Of a DNA stretch of 64,000 nt, positions 9,376-17,866 are shown piece after piece. Position 1 is the stretch's first letter. Every line of letters begins with the position of its first letter. The notes beneath the pieces are model-generated. The model was given only the letters and a program-made list of their open reading frames with translations, was not told the origin of the DNA and ran no database searches. The stretch spans positions 2,046,001 to 2,110,000 of the forward strand of contig OZ242345.1 in NCBI GenBank assembly GCA_965208605.1. The letters run 5' to 3'. This DNA is from UBA9659 sp965208605 (GTDB lineage Bacteria; Pseudomonadota; Gammaproteobacteria; Pseudomonadales; Azotimanducaceae). The translations under genes were made by a program, and so were the position numbers.

Positions 9376-9655
9376 TGACTTAATCACCATTGAAGTTGCC
9401 TTCGGCACTGCTGAGCAACAGGAAGTGATACGGCTGACCGTCCCCATGGGGACGACTTTGATTGAGGCTGTCAAGCAATCAGGGATTAGGTCGCGCTTCC
9501 CCGCACTTGATTTGGATACTTTACCTAAGGGAGTGTTTGGAGAGCATCGCGAGCATGCGTATCTCGTTCGGGAAGGTGACCGGATTGAAATCTACCGACC
9601 GCTACAAAAGGACCCGAAGGAAGCTCGGCGGATACGTGCACAAATACGTACATAA
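9368..9655 (+). CDS. rnfH: RnfH family protein (RatB)
   Basis: Ubiquitin-like beta-grasp protein of the RnfH/UPF0125 family, about 95 residues, with ITIEVAFGT at the start, GVFGEHREHAYLVREGDRIEIYRPL in the middle and a basic C-terminus typical of the family. I chose the GTG at 9368 because an AGGAGG ribosome-binding site sits a few bases upstream at about 9357-9362; an ATG at 9311 in the same frame would add a non-conserved lead. Its start lies inside the end of ratA, so the two are coupled. Biochemical function is not firmly established for the family. Confidence 0.9.
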   Translation: MTSDLITIEVAFGTAEQQEVIRLTVPMGTTLIEAVKQSGIRSRFPALDLDTLPKGVFGEHREHAYLVREGDRIEIYRPLQKDPKEARRIRAQIRT

Positions 9656-9683
9656 GTGCATACAACGAGATGGACGGCGGGGG

Positions 9684-10055
9684 TTAGTTGCTGCCGGGTG
9701 CAGCAGATTTTTTAAGTGTTGCGGCGGCCGCGGTAGGGATGAAGTGCCCCTCAAAATAACTTAAGCTGCCCTCAACGAAGTAGAGGGCTAGTGATTTTTT
9801 CAGTATCGGGCTACCCGCTATCTGGATGGTATAGATATAATCCCAACGTTGCCGATTAAAAGAATCATCAATAATGGGATTACCGAGTATGAACTTGACC
9901 TGGACTTTCGTCATTCCCGGCTTGAGTTGGTCAATCATCTTTTGGGTGACCACATTGCCTTGCTGGATGTTAATTCTATGTACACCCGGGAATCTAAAAT
10001 TAGTGCACGCTGAGAGGGTGAGGATGATACTCAGCGCAAGCGCGATTCGGTACAA
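9684..10055 (-). CDS. bamE: Outer-membrane assembly lipoprotein BamE (SmpA/OmlA)
   Basis: BamE is the small lipoprotein of the BAM complex that folds beta-barrel proteins into the outer membrane. A short signal peptide ends in a lipobox (LTLSAC, lipidated Cys 17), followed by the SmpA/OmlA signatures INIQQGNVVTQKMIDQLKPGMTK and RWDYIY. The 123-residue length is normal. The start is a TTG at 10055, supported by a strong GGAAGG ribosome-binding site on the minus strand. The C-terminus is Ala-rich and poorly conserved. It is divergent from fur, a common gammaproteobacterial pairing, and convergent with rnfH. Confidence 0.93.
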   Translation of the reverse strand: MYRIALALSIILTLSACTNFRFPGVHRINIQQGNVVTQKMIDQLKPGMTKVQVKFILGNPIIDDSFNRQRWDYIYTIQIAGSPILKKSLALYFVEGSLSYFEGHFIPTAAAATLKKSAAPGSN

Positions 10056-10176
10056 ATCACCTTCCTTTTTAGTTAAACAGATTAACTGAATTCGTATTGA
10101 CTCTTGCCCCCTAGTATACTCCCATAATCTTGCTGCTTCACCCGCTTATAGAGAAATATCCACAGGAGGAACACCA

Positions 10177-10590
10177 ATGCCCGCAGAATCTCAGGAACTA
10201 AAAAACGCCGGACTCAAGATCACCCTGCCGAGAATCAAGATTTTACAAATTCTGGAAAGCATTGAAAAACATCATGTCAGCGCGGAAGATCTGTACAAGT
10301 TGTTGCTCAAAAAAGGGGAAGAAATTGGCTTGGCGACAGTGTACCGGGTCCTGACCCAGTTTGAGCAGGCGGGACTAGTGACCCGGCGCAATTTTGAGGA
10401 TGGTCATTCGGTTTTTGAATTGTCCTCGGATACTCACCATGATCATATTGTTTGCATCAAGTGTGGCCGCATTGAAGAGTTTGTTGATGAAGCTATTGAG
10501 CAACGGCAGAAAGAAATGGCAATTAAACTTGGCTTTGAACTCACCGACCACGACTTGAATATGTATGGCCTCTGCCCTGACTGTCGTTAA
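10177..10590 (+). CDS. fur: Ferric uptake regulator Fur
   Basis: Iron-responsive repressor, active as a dimer on AT-rich Fur boxes. The 137-residue protein has the winged-helix N-terminus (LKITLPRIKILQIL), the DNA-recognition helix (EIGLATVYRVLTQFEQAGLV), the metal site HHDHIVCIKCGRIEEF with the first CxxC, and the second pair near the C-terminus (CPDC). A clear AGGAGG ribosome-binding site precedes the ATG. It is divergent from bamE and convergent with recN, as in related genomes. Confidence 0.96.
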   Translation: MPAESQELKNAGLKITLPRIKILQILESIEKHHVSAEDLYKLLLKKGEEIGLATVYRVLTQFEQAGLVTRRNFEDGHSVFELSSDTHHDHIVCIKCGRIEEFVDEAIEQRQKEMAIKLGFELTDHDLNMYGLCPDCR

Positions 10591-10622
10591 TTGTTGGGGG
10601 GCGTATTGTTTACCCGCTAGGG

Positions 10623-12485
10623 TTACTTCCGCCTGGTTTGAGTCTTCCCGGTCTTGGCTGATTTTTTCTCGCTGGTTTTTGCGGCGCTTTTTGACGCGGT
10701 ATTTTTTGACGAGATTTCTTTTGACGAAGCATTTTTTGAAGAGACTTTTTTAGAAGAGATTAGCTTGGCACTGGCGAGCATTGACTTGGCATGTGCCAAG
10801 GACTGGTCTGTCTGTTTGATACCGCCTAGCATACGCGCTATTTCATGCACTTTTTGCGCCTCGTCCAAACGGGTGACGAGGGTTGTAGCGGCCTCCTGGG
10901 TTGTGGATTTAGTCACGACATAATGCTGATGTCCCTGGGCAGCAACCTGCGGCAGGTGGGTCACGCAAATGATCTGGGCATCAGCACCGAGACGCCGCAA
11001 TAGACCGCCCACCACCTCAGCAGTGGCGCCACCTATCCCGGCATCCACCTCATCAAATACCAGGGTCGGTGTGTCTGATGTTTTCGCCGTTACCACCTGG
11101 ATGGCAAGGCTAGCACGGGAGAGTTCACCGCCTGAGACAATCTTCTTCAAGGGAGCAGGCGACTGCCCTGGATTGGTGGCAATCAGAAACTCAATATCAT
11201 CAAGACCATATTGCCCGGGTGCCCCGGTGGTCAGGGATACTGTGAAGCATGCACCCCGCATGCCTAGGTTTTGCAGATGCCCAGTCACCTGCTGTTCAAG
11301 ATTTTTGGCTGCTCCCTGGCGGCATTTTGTGACCTTCCTGGCAAGTTCAAGATAGGCTTTTTCAGTTGCTTCATACTCAGATTGTAGTGCAATAATTTTT
11401 TCATCAACATGTTCTATATCACTGAGCTCTGTTTGCAGTTTGATTTGCAATTCCGGCAACTGATTAGGCTCAATACGATGCTTGCGTGCTACTTCATAGA
11501 TGCTGCTCAAACGCGCTTCAACAAAATGCAGCCGTTCCGGGTCATCAACCAAACGTTCATTAACAGCAGCGAGGTCATAAACGGCTTCTTCAATTTGAAT
11601 CTGGGCACTTGAGAGCATTTCAGAGATGCTTCCCAGAGTGTTTTTTTCATCAATCTGCTCCTCAATGGAGGCAAGCAATTTAGTTGCCTTAGCCACCATT
11701 GCCATGGCGCAGGCACTAGTGTCAGCGCTAATATCAGTACTGGTATCAACTCTGGTATCAGCTCTACTATAAGTACCACCGCCGCACAGATATAACACCT
11801 CGGCAAGTATTTCCCGACTGGCACCCACCTGGGCAAGTCGCTTTTGTTCGCTTTCCAGTGCTTCTGGTTCCTTGGGGGTGACCGCCAGGGAAGACAATTC
11901 CTCCGCTTGATAATTGAGCAACTGAATACGCGCTGACTGTTCTTCAGAATTTGCGAGTAGTTGAGCAAGCGTCTTTTTTATTTCCTTCTGCTGATTAAAT
12001 ACTTCACTCAGCTGCTTTACCTGATCGGTGTGATTACCAAATGCATCCAGCAACCGCCGATGGGTCGGTTTTTTTAGAAGCGATTGATGTTCATGCTGGG
12101 AGTGAATATCCAGTAGTAACTCGCTCAATGACTTGAGGTCCCCGATGGTGACCGCTGAACCATTGACGAAAGCACGGGAAGGACCATCCTTTGACACCAC
12201 ACGTCTTAAAATGCACCGGCCATCATCCTCAAGTGCCCTTGTCGCTAACCAACTGCTCGCTTCTTGATGCTTCTGCAAATCAATGCTCGCGCTCACCTCA
12301 GCGCGCGCCTGGTCGGCGGCGATTAATGAAGAATCAGCCCGATCGCCCAGCGCCAGCCCCAGAGCCTCCAGCAGGATGGACTTGCCTGCACCGGTCTCGC
12401 CGGTTACGACACTCATCCCCGACTGAAATTCAAGGTCCAGGTGTTCAACAAGCGTCAGATGGCGTATGGAAAGATGAGTCAGCAT
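10623..12485 (-). CDS. recN: DNA repair protein RecN
   Basis: SMC-like ATPase that acts early in double-strand break repair. Walker A is GETGAGKS near residue 30, the ABC signature is VSGGELSRASLAIQ, and Walker B is TLVFDEVDAGIGG; the middle is a coiled coil. At 620 residues it is longer than the usual 550-560. The excess is a low-complexity insert of D-T-S repeats in the central region (from the 12-bp array at 11718-11777) and a Ser/Lys-rich C-terminal tail after the conserved end (SLAHAKSMLAS). A LexA box overlaps the promoter, so it should be SOS-inducible. It is convergent with fur. Confidence 0.95.
   Translation of the reverse strand: MLTHLSIRHLTLVEHLDLEFQSGMSVVTGETGAGKSILLEALGLALGDRADSSLIAADQARAEVSASIDLQKHQEASSWLATRALEDDGRCILRRVVSKDGPSRAFVNGSAVTIGDLKSLSELLLDIHSQHEHQSLLKKPTHRRLLDAFGNHTDQVKQLSEVFNQQKEIKKTLAQLLANSEEQSARIQLLNYQAEELSSLAVTPKEPEALESEQKRLAQVGASREILAEVLYLCGGGTYSRADTRVDTSTDISADTSACAMAMVAKATKLLASIEEQIDEKNTLGSISEMLSSAQIQIEEAVYDLAAVNERLVDDPERLHFVEARLSSIYEVARKHRIEPNQLPELQIKLQTELSDIEHVDEKIIALQSEYEATEKAYLELARKVTKCRQGAAKNLEQQVTGHLQNLGMRGACFTVSLTTGAPGQYGLDDIEFLIATNPGQSPAPLKKIVSGGELSRASLAIQVVTAKTSDTPTLVFDEVDAGIGGATAEVVGGLLRRLGADAQIICVTHLPQVAAQGHQHYVVTKSTTQEAATTLVTRLDEAQKVHEIARMLGGIKQTDQSLAHAKSMLASAKLISSKKVSSKNASSKEISSKNTASKSAAKTSEKKSAKTGKTQTRRK
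11718..11777 (-). repeat. In-frame 12-bp tandem array (5 units) inside recN
   Basis: Five degenerate 12-bp units (core GGTATCAGCTCT on the plus strand) encode a short Asp/Thr/Ser-rich insert in the coiled-coil region of RecN. The reading frame is preserved. Confidence 0.8.
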
Positions 12486-12494
12486 GCTTGGTCC

Positions 12495-12518
12495 ATTATA
12501 CTGTACAGATATACAGTT
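12495..12518 (-). promoter_or_regulatory. LexA (SOS) box overlapping the recN -10 element
   Basis: The sequence CTGTACAGATATACAG at 12501-12516, within TACTGT...ACAGTT, matches the gammaproteobacterial LexA consensus CTGT-N8-ACAG in all fixed positions. On the minus strand a perfect TATAAT (12495-12500) abuts it, followed by recN's ATG only 9 bp later. LexA binding should block the promoter, and the transcript would have a very short leader. Confidence 0.88.
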
Positions 12519-12581
12519 TTAATTGAAAAATAGAACGAATAGGGACATAATGCCTGAAAAATAGCCTTTGAGGGAGCCGAT

Positions 12582-13355
12582 ATGAACCAGACTCAGCCTT
12601 GTGAATCGCTACTAGAGAATGGTTTAGACGAATGGCTAGGTAAAACACACGAAGGCGACACTCTTGAGATGATGGCGCGGATGCCCGCCCAGTCCGTTGA
12701 TACCATAGTGACCAGTCCGCCTTATAATTTGAAGCAGTCCACTGGTAACGGCATGAAGAACGGCAATGGTGGCAAGTGGCCCAATGCGAAGCTCATCAAT
12801 GGATATACCGGATATGATGATTGTATGCTACACGATGAATATGTTGCATGGCAGAGGAAGTGCCTGAATGCCATGATGCTCCTGCTTAAGCCAGCGGGGG
12901 CAATATTTTATAACCACAAGTGGCGGGTACAGGGTGGATTGCTACAAGACCGATCCGATATTGTTGCTGGATTTCCTGTCCGACAAATTATCATCTGGCG
13001 ACGCAAGGGCGGTATAAACTTCAACCCCGGATATTTCCTGCCGACCTACGAGGTTATCTATCTAATCGCAAAGCCCGGCTTCAAACTGGCACCAAAAGCA
13101 AACGCGCTTGGAGATGTGTGGGAAATCCCACAAGAATCCGCCAACCCTCATCCCGCCCCCTTCCCACCAGAACTGGCTCGACGATGTATCAGTGCAACAA
13201 CTGGTGAAGTAGTACTAGACCCCTTCATGGGTAGTGGCACCACTGCGATTGCCGCCGAAACGGAAGGTCGGCAGTGGATAGGCATTGAGAAAAGCAAGGA
13301 TTATTGCCAATTGACTAAAGCACGATTGGCAACACATAGGAAACTAATTGCTTGA
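12582..13355 (+). CDS. DNA methyltransferase of a Type II restriction-modification system
   Basis: Amino-methyltransferase (N4-cytosine or N6-adenine) of the beta motif order: the catalytic motif IV TSPPY is near residue 45 and the SAM-binding motif I follows near the C-terminus as DPFMGSGTT. The 257-residue size is normal for a compact Type II enzyme. The next gene, a MvaI/BcnI-like nuclease, overlaps its stop codon, so this enzyme most likely protects the same CC(W/S)GG-type site by N4-cytosine methylation; this is an inference from the partner. The pair interrupts the recN-purA interval and is probably horizontally acquired. Confidence 0.9.
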   Translation: MNQTQPCESLLENGLDEWLGKTHEGDTLEMMARMPAQSVDTIVTSPPYNLKQSTGNGMKNGNGGKWPNAKLINGYTGYDDCMLHDEYVAWQRKCLNAMMLLLKPAGAIFYNHKWRVQGGLLQDRSDIVAGFPVRQIIIWRRKGGINFNPGYFLPTYEVIYLIAKPGFKLAPKANALGDVWEIPQESANPHPAPFPPELARRCISATTGEVVLDPFMGSGTTAIAAETEGRQWIGIEKSKDYCQLTKARLATHRKLIA

Positions 13356-14020
13356 TATTAAAGAAGGTTTTATTCCAGAAGGTTAGGGAAATCTGTAGTA
13401 GTGGATGGCATGATTTGCCTGCTACCGGTACCGGTGCGCCTGGTGATTTCCTGGAAAGATTCGTGGGCTTAAATACATCAAATCATGATGGCCCGGACGC
13501 GGGATTATGGGAGTTGAAATTTTCTCGAGGCTCATCATTACTCACATTGTTCCACAAAACACCTAGGCCCAAAGGTTCAATAGAAAAAATTATTAAGCAG
13601 TTCGGCTGGAAAGGGAGTAACGGCCTGCGGTCGTTCAGGCACACTATAGAAGGAGGCAAATCATCCCGCGATTTTAGTGCGGTCTATGAAGAAGGGGCAA
13701 TATGGATTCGACATGCTGCTCTCACAGAAACAATTCCGCATTGGACAGAGAATGACTTGCTTAATGCGGCCGGTGGAAAGCTAAGGCGATTGATACTTGT
13801 TGAGGGAGTAGTAAGCAAAGGACGAGTAAAATACGAATATGCTAAGGCTTTTCAAGAATTCAAACTGTCAAGTCTAATGGAAGCAATATCCGGCGGTTTG
13901 GTGTTGGTTGATTTTGACGCTTATATAAAAGGGAACGGAACTGTCCGCGACCACGGTACTAAGTTCAGGGTCCGACCGGATAATTTGAAACACCTATATG
14001 AAATACATGAACAACTTTAG
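13352..14020 (+). CDS. Type II restriction endonuclease, MvaI/BcnI family
   Basis: Monomeric-nicking type restriction enzyme of 222 residues. The probable active site is GPDAGLWELKFSR, matching the D...E-x-K arrangement of the MvaI/BcnI family, preceded by GAPGDFLERFVGL, which resembles the family's N-terminal helix motif. Known family members cut CCWGG or CCSGG; the exact site here cannot be deduced. The start is a TTG at 13352 whose second and third bases fall in the methyltransferase stop codon, giving translational coupling that makes the methyltransferase first. There is no gene between its end and purA, only repeats. Confidence 0.85.
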   Translation: MILKKVLFQKVREICSSGWHDLPATGTGAPGDFLERFVGLNTSNHDGPDAGLWELKFSRGSSLLTLFHKTPRPKGSIEKIIKQFGWKGSNGLRSFRHTIEGGKSSRDFSAVYEEGAIWIRHAALTETIPHWTENDLLNAAGGKLRRLILVEGVVSKGRVKYEYAKAFQEFKLSSLMEAISGGLVLVDFDAYIKGNGTVRDHGTKFRVRPDNLKHLYEIHEQL

Positions 14021-14091
14021 GCAGGGGTCATGTTCTATAAAAACTATGCACCTGTTATTTGGGTTAGCACTAGCTCCCAGCATCTAATCAA

Positions 14092-14161
14092 AAGGGGCAC
14101 TTAAATGGATCATTTAAAAGGGGCACTTAAATGGGTCACTTAAATGGGTCATTTAAATGGA
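14092..14161. repeat. Tandem repeats overlapping the 3' end of purA
   Basis: Imperfect 12-14 bp units built on GGCACTTAAATGGATCAT-like blocks run from about 14092 to 14161. The last unit contains the purA stop codon and its final codons (minus strand), so the array has grown up to, and slightly into, the coding end. Confidence 0.75.
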
Positions 14162-15405
14162 TTGTTCAGCACTATGGTGTCAAGGCGGTCGGGGCCGGTT
14201 GAGATGAAGTCTATGTTCACTTCACATGCTGCTTCAATGCGTGCAATGTAAGCTCGAGCATTCTTCGGCAAGTCCTTGAGGTTTTTGACGCCAGAAGTGG
14301 GTGCTTGCCAGCCGGGGAACTCTTCATAAATGGGGGTGGGGCAATCAGCGTCCTTGTCTTCATAGTCCACACACAAGGACACTGTGTCCAATTCATCCAG
14401 TACATCCAATTTGGTGATGCAGAGTCCAGAAATGCTATTGATGTTGATCACTCGCTTTAATGTGTGCACATCAAACCAGCCACAACGTCTGGGCCTGCCA
14501 GTGGTGCTACCAAACTCAGCACCTTTTTTGGAAAGATAAGTAGCGGTGCCATCAAACAGCTCGGTAGGAAAGGGCCCAGAACCTACTCTAGTAGTGTAGG
14601 CTTTGGTGATACCGAGCACATAATCAAGGTACATAGGCCCGACACCGCAACCACTAGCGATGGCACCGGCAGTAGTGTTTGAAGAGGTGACATACGGATA
14701 GGTGCCCTGGTCAATGTCCAGGAGTGAGCCCTGGGCTCCCTCGAATAAAATATTAGCCTCGGATTTACGCAGCCGAGTGAGTTCAGAGACAACATCGGTC
14801 ACCATGGGTTTAATCTGCTCCGCATAACCAAGAGATGCAGCAAGTGTTTTATTGAAATCAATTTTCTCAATATTGAAAAATTTCTCTAGAACAAAATTAT
14901 GGTAATCCATAATTTCTTCCAAAGAGGTTTGGAATTTTTGTTCATCAAATAAATCGACAATCCGCAGACCGCGCCGGGCTACCTTGTCCTCGTAGGCAGG
15001 GCCTATGCCTCTACCGGTGGTGCCAATCTTTTGATTATCTCTGAGCTTCTCCCGAGCATTATCCAGGGCGACATGATGAGGCAGGATGAGCGGGCAGGCA
15101 GGGCTCACCAGTAGTCGCTGCTTGACCTCTATTCCCGCCGCTTCAAGTTCGTCAATTTCCTTAAACAGGTCAGGCAGAGAAACAACCACACCATTACCTA
15201 TGATGCAACTGACTTGGGCATGCAAAATACCTGAGGGAATGAGATGGAGGATGGTCTTCTTACCCGACACCACCAGAGTGTGCCCGGCATTGTGTCCACC
15301 CTGAAAGCGCACCACGGCGCTTGCTTGTTCCGTGAGCAGGTCAACAATTTTACCCTTACCCTCATCGCCCCAATGAGTACCAATAACGACGACATTTTTA
15401 CCCAT
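14149..15405 (-). CDS. purA: Adenylosuccinate synthetase PurA
   Basis: GTP-dependent enzyme that joins IMP and aspartate in AMP synthesis. The P-loop-like GTHWGDEGKGKIVD is at the N-terminus, followed by GGHNAGHTLV, GTTGRGIGPAYEDK, and TTGRPRRCGWFD. The 418 residues are slightly fewer than the usual 430, mostly at the C-terminus, where the last codons and stop fall in a tandem repeat. The start ATG overlaps the hisZ stop (ATGGGTAA), the same hisZ-purA coupling seen in pseudomonads and relatives. Confidence 0.97.
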   Translation of the reverse strand: MGKNVVVIGTHWGDEGKGKIVDLLTEQASAVVRFQGGHNAGHTLVVSGKKTILHLIPSGILHAQVSCIIGNGVVVSLPDLFKEIDELEAAGIEVKQRLLVSPACPLILPHHVALDNAREKLRDNQKIGTTGRGIGPAYEDKVARRGLRIVDLFDEQKFQTSLEEIMDYHNFVLEKFFNIEKIDFNKTLAASLGYAEQIKPMVTDVVSELTRLRKSEANILFEGAQGSLLDIDQGTYPYVTSSNTTAGAIASGCGVGPMYLDYVLGITKAYTTRVGSGPFPTELFDGTATYLSKKGAEFGSTTGRPRRCGWFDVHTLKRVININSISGLCITKLDVLDELDTVSLCVDYEDKDADCPTPIYEEFPGWQAPTSGVKNLKDLPKNARAYIARIEAACEVNIDFISTGPDRLDTIVLNNPFK

Positions 15406-16690
15406 GCTGACTCTCTTTTGTAGAGTGCTCTTCTAGCTCTAGTAGTTGCCACTGGTCGTCAATGTGTTCCAGTATGAAATCAAAACCATCTCTATCTGCT
15501 GCTGCGCCTTTTGTGGTGTCTTCTGTTGTAACAACTGTTTCAAGAACCGTTTCTACAGTCGTTTCAACGCCCATTTCAACAACAATGTAACCCGCTGCTC
15601 GTAAGCGTTGGATTTCCTGCCATTGTGCTTCTAATAACTCTTCGGGCACTGTGCCGACCCAGACTCGCTTTTTTTCCGGTTCATTGATGCGCGTCGGGAC
15701 AAGCAGGCTGTGGATATTGATGGAAAATCCGGTGGCACCTCTTGCATCTCGACCAAATACCTCACCGATATGGTCGTATCTGCCGCCCTTGGCAATGACT
15801 TCCCCGACACCATCAACATAGGCGGCGAAGACTATGCCAGTATGATAGGCATAGCCTCGCAATTCACTCAGATCAAAGTAGATGTTCAGGCTGGAGAATC
15901 TGCTCCCCAGTGCATCGGCGACCCGCTCAAGATTGTTAATGCTCTCAAGCACCTTATCGTTTTTGCTGTCACTATATTTATTAAAGACGGTGCGTGCTTC
16001 CTCCAACACCCGCCGGTCACCGCAGAGACCAGGTAGCCTGCATATCAGTTCAACAGCATGCTCGGGCAAGCCGAAAGACATGGCACCTTCCCTCAGTTCG
16101 GCAAGGGCTTTTTTTTGAACCATCGCAAACAGCCGGTTCTTTTTCTCATCAGAAATTGAAAGGTTTGCCATCATTTGACGGAAGATCGCCACATCGCCAA
16201 GTTCAATATGGAGCTTGTCAAGTCCCAGTGATTGTAGAGACTCCACCATGAGGCTTACTATTTCCAGATCGGCTTTGTTTGAGGTGTCGCCAAACAACTC
16301 TGCCCCGACACTGATGGGTGTACGATTGGCAAGCATGGTGTCGGGTTGAGATTGGACGATCGTGCCCGCATAACAGAGCCGAATCACGCCTTCCTGATTC
16401 AGGCTATGGGCATCAATTCGTGCTACCTGAGGCGTGATGTCGGCGCGAATGCCCATGGTGCGACCACTCAGGAGATCAACCACCTTGAATGTTTTAAGGT
16501 CCAGGTCATGCCCGGTACCGGTCAGCAAGGATTCAAGAAACTCCACCATAGGCGGTATGACATAGCTGTAACCCCAGGTCTCGTAAAGGTCCAGCAGGCG
16601 CCGGCGAATCTGTTCAAGTTGCTTTGCCTGTGGTGGCAACACATCTTCAACACCGTCGGGAAGTAGCCAGCGGTCAGCACTATTCATCAT
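15398..16690 (-). CDS. hisZ: ATP phosphoribosyltransferase regulatory subunit HisZ
   Basis: HisZ is a catalytically inactive histidyl-tRNA synthetase paralogue that activates short-form HisG in histidine synthesis. Typical segments are WLLPDGVEDVLPPQAKQLE, IRADITPQVARIDAH and AKGGRYDHIGEVFGR; it lacks the tRNA-binding domain. The long frame begins at 16729, but the ATG at 16690 (MMNSADRWLLPDG) fits the family and avoids overlap with the DUF2065 gene. Near the C-terminus a Thr/Val/Glu-rich stretch is encoded by a 12-bp array (15531-15578), making the protein about 40 residues longer than usual. It lies in hflK-hflC-DUF2065-hisZ-purA. Confidence 0.95.
   Translation of the reverse strand: MMNSADRWLLPDGVEDVLPPQAKQLEQIRRRLLDLYETWGYSYVIPPMVEFLESLLTGTGHDLDLKTFKVVDLLSGRTMGIRADITPQVARIDAHSLNQEGVIRLCYAGTIVQSQPDTMLANRTPISVGAELFGDTSNKADLEIVSLMVESLQSLGLDKLHIELGDVAIFRQMMANLSISDEKKNRLFAMVQKKALAELREGAMSFGLPEHAVELICRLPGLCGDRRVLEEARTVFNKYSDSKNDKVLESINNLERVADALGSRFSSLNIYFDLSELRGYAYHTGIVFAAYVDGVGEVIAKGGRYDHIGEVFGRDARGATGFSINIHSLLVPTRINEPEKKRVWVGTVPEELLEAQWQEIQRLRAAGYIVVEMGVETTVETVLETVVTTEDTTKGAAADRDGFDFILEHIDDQWQLLELEEHSTKESQHG
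15531..15578 (-). repeat. In-frame 12-bp tandem array (4 units) in hisZ
   Basis: Four 12-bp units (ACAGTCGTTTCA-like on the plus strand) encode a V-E-T-T-type repeat near the HisZ C-terminus. The frame is kept. Confidence 0.8.
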
Positions 16691-16725
16691 TGATTTACCC
16701 GGCAACGACCAGCCAATTGACAGGG

Positions 16726-16911
16726 TCAATTGATAAGATAAAGGAACCCGGTCCCTATTATCATACTCACCAGGCCCATGGTTCTCATTGTTTTGTTATC
16801 AATTTCGGAAAGCCTGACAACGACCTTGCGCCATCGTTCAGGCCATAGAAATGGCACTATACCTTCAATCACCAGCACCAGACACAAGGCTATTCCGAGG
16901 TCGCGCCACAT
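16726..16911 (-). CDS. DUF2065 family small membrane protein (YjeT-like)
   Basis: A 61-residue protein with two hydrophobic helices (about 4-22 and 44-60) around a basic loop (ERWRKVVVRLSEI); the GIVPFLWPERWR segment is typical of DUF2065/YjeT. It sits between hflC and hisZ, exactly where this family is found in gammaproteobacteria, 24 bp after hflC. Its function is not established; the context suggests a link to the HflKC membrane complex. Confidence 0.9.
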   Translation of the reverse strand: MWRDLGIALCLVLVIEGIVPFLWPERWRKVVVRLSEIDNKTMRTMGLVSMIIGTGFLYLIN

Positions 16912-16935
16912 CTTCCGGGAACCCCAATGCCTAAG

Positions 16936-17814
16936 TCAGTCTTTTTTCTTAGTGTTGCTCTTGATGTATTTGAAGAAGTCACTATCTGGCTGGATTAGGA
17001 GCACATCGTTCTTGCTGGAAAATACTTGCTGGTAAGCAGACATGCTGCGGGAGAATTCATAGAACTCCTTGTCCTTGTTGAATGCAGCCGCGTAAATCGA
17101 TGCCGCCGCCGCATCTCCCTCACCACGAGTTTCCTCAGCGCGGCCATAAGCCTCGGCGAGGATGACCTCGCGCTGCTTATCGGCATCCGCTCTGATGCCC
17201 ACGGCAAGCTCCTGTCCCTTGGCACGATGTTCACGCGCTTCAATGTCCCGCTCGGTATTCATTCGGTTATACACGGATTGGCTTACCTCGGGGGGCAGAT
17301 CAATTTTCTTCACCCTGACATCCACCACAATCACGCCCAGCTGATCACCTGCTACCCGATTGAGGTCCTCGGTCAAGACATGCATGAGTTCATCCCTTTC
17401 GCCGGAGACGACTTCATGCAGAGTACGGTTGCTGATTTGATTTCTCAGACCGTTGTTGATTCTCTGCTTCAAGAGCTCTTCCGCCCGACGTTCATCACCC
17501 GAGGTAGCGGTGTAGTAGGTTTCCACATCCTCAATCCTGAACTTGGCAAAAGAGTCAACAATGACTGCTTTCTTTTCCAGGGTGAGGAAGCGCTCTGGGG
17601 GGGCGTCAGAAGTCAAAACTCGGCCATCAAACTTGCGTACCTCATTGATGATAGGGAGTTTCAGGTGTAGTCCTGGTTGTATGTTGTTCCTCTCAACTCT
17701 ACCGAATTCCAGTAGCACGGCGCGTTCCATTTCCGTGACGATAAAAACAGAGTTGATGCCCAGTAACCCGAGCACCACAACAATAAATCCAATCACAATA
17801 GTTCGAACAGGCAT
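16936..17814 (-). CDS. hflC: HflC, subunit of the HflKC protease-modulator complex
   Basis: SPFH/prohibitin-family inner-membrane protein that, with HflK, forms a large periplasm-exposed assembly around FtsH. There is one N-terminal transmembrane helix (IVIGFIVVVLGLLGINSVFIV), then the SPFH domain (ERAVLLEFGRV, GLHLKLPIINEVRKFD), a long helical stretch rich in Glu/Arg/Ala (EAYGRAEETRGEGDAAAA) and a charged end. The 292 residues are the usual length. It lies 52 bp downstream of hflK in the same operon. Confidence 0.96.
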   Translation of the reverse strand: MPVRTIVIGFIVVVLGLLGINSVFIVTEMERAVLLEFGRVERNNIQPGLHLKLPIINEVRKFDGRVLTSDAPPERFLTLEKKAVIVDSFAKFRIEDVETYYTATSGDERRAEELLKQRINNGLRNQISNRTLHEVVSGERDELMHVLTEDLNRVAGDQLGVIVVDVRVKKIDLPPEVSQSVYNRMNTERDIEAREHRAKGQELAVGIRADADKQREVILAEAYGRAEETRGEGDAAAASIYAAAFNKDKEFYEFSRSMSAYQQVFSSKNDVLLIQPDSDFFKYIKSNTKKKD

Positions 17815-17866
17815 TAGTGACTCTCCTTTTGTGCTTGCTGATTACTTGGTTTTTGGTTCGTGTTCA

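Noticed and set aside
10097..10128. fur promoter (TTGACT with TATACT or CATAAT)
   Set aside because: Spacings are 12 or 20 bp, outside the usual 16-18, so I did not list it as a promoter.
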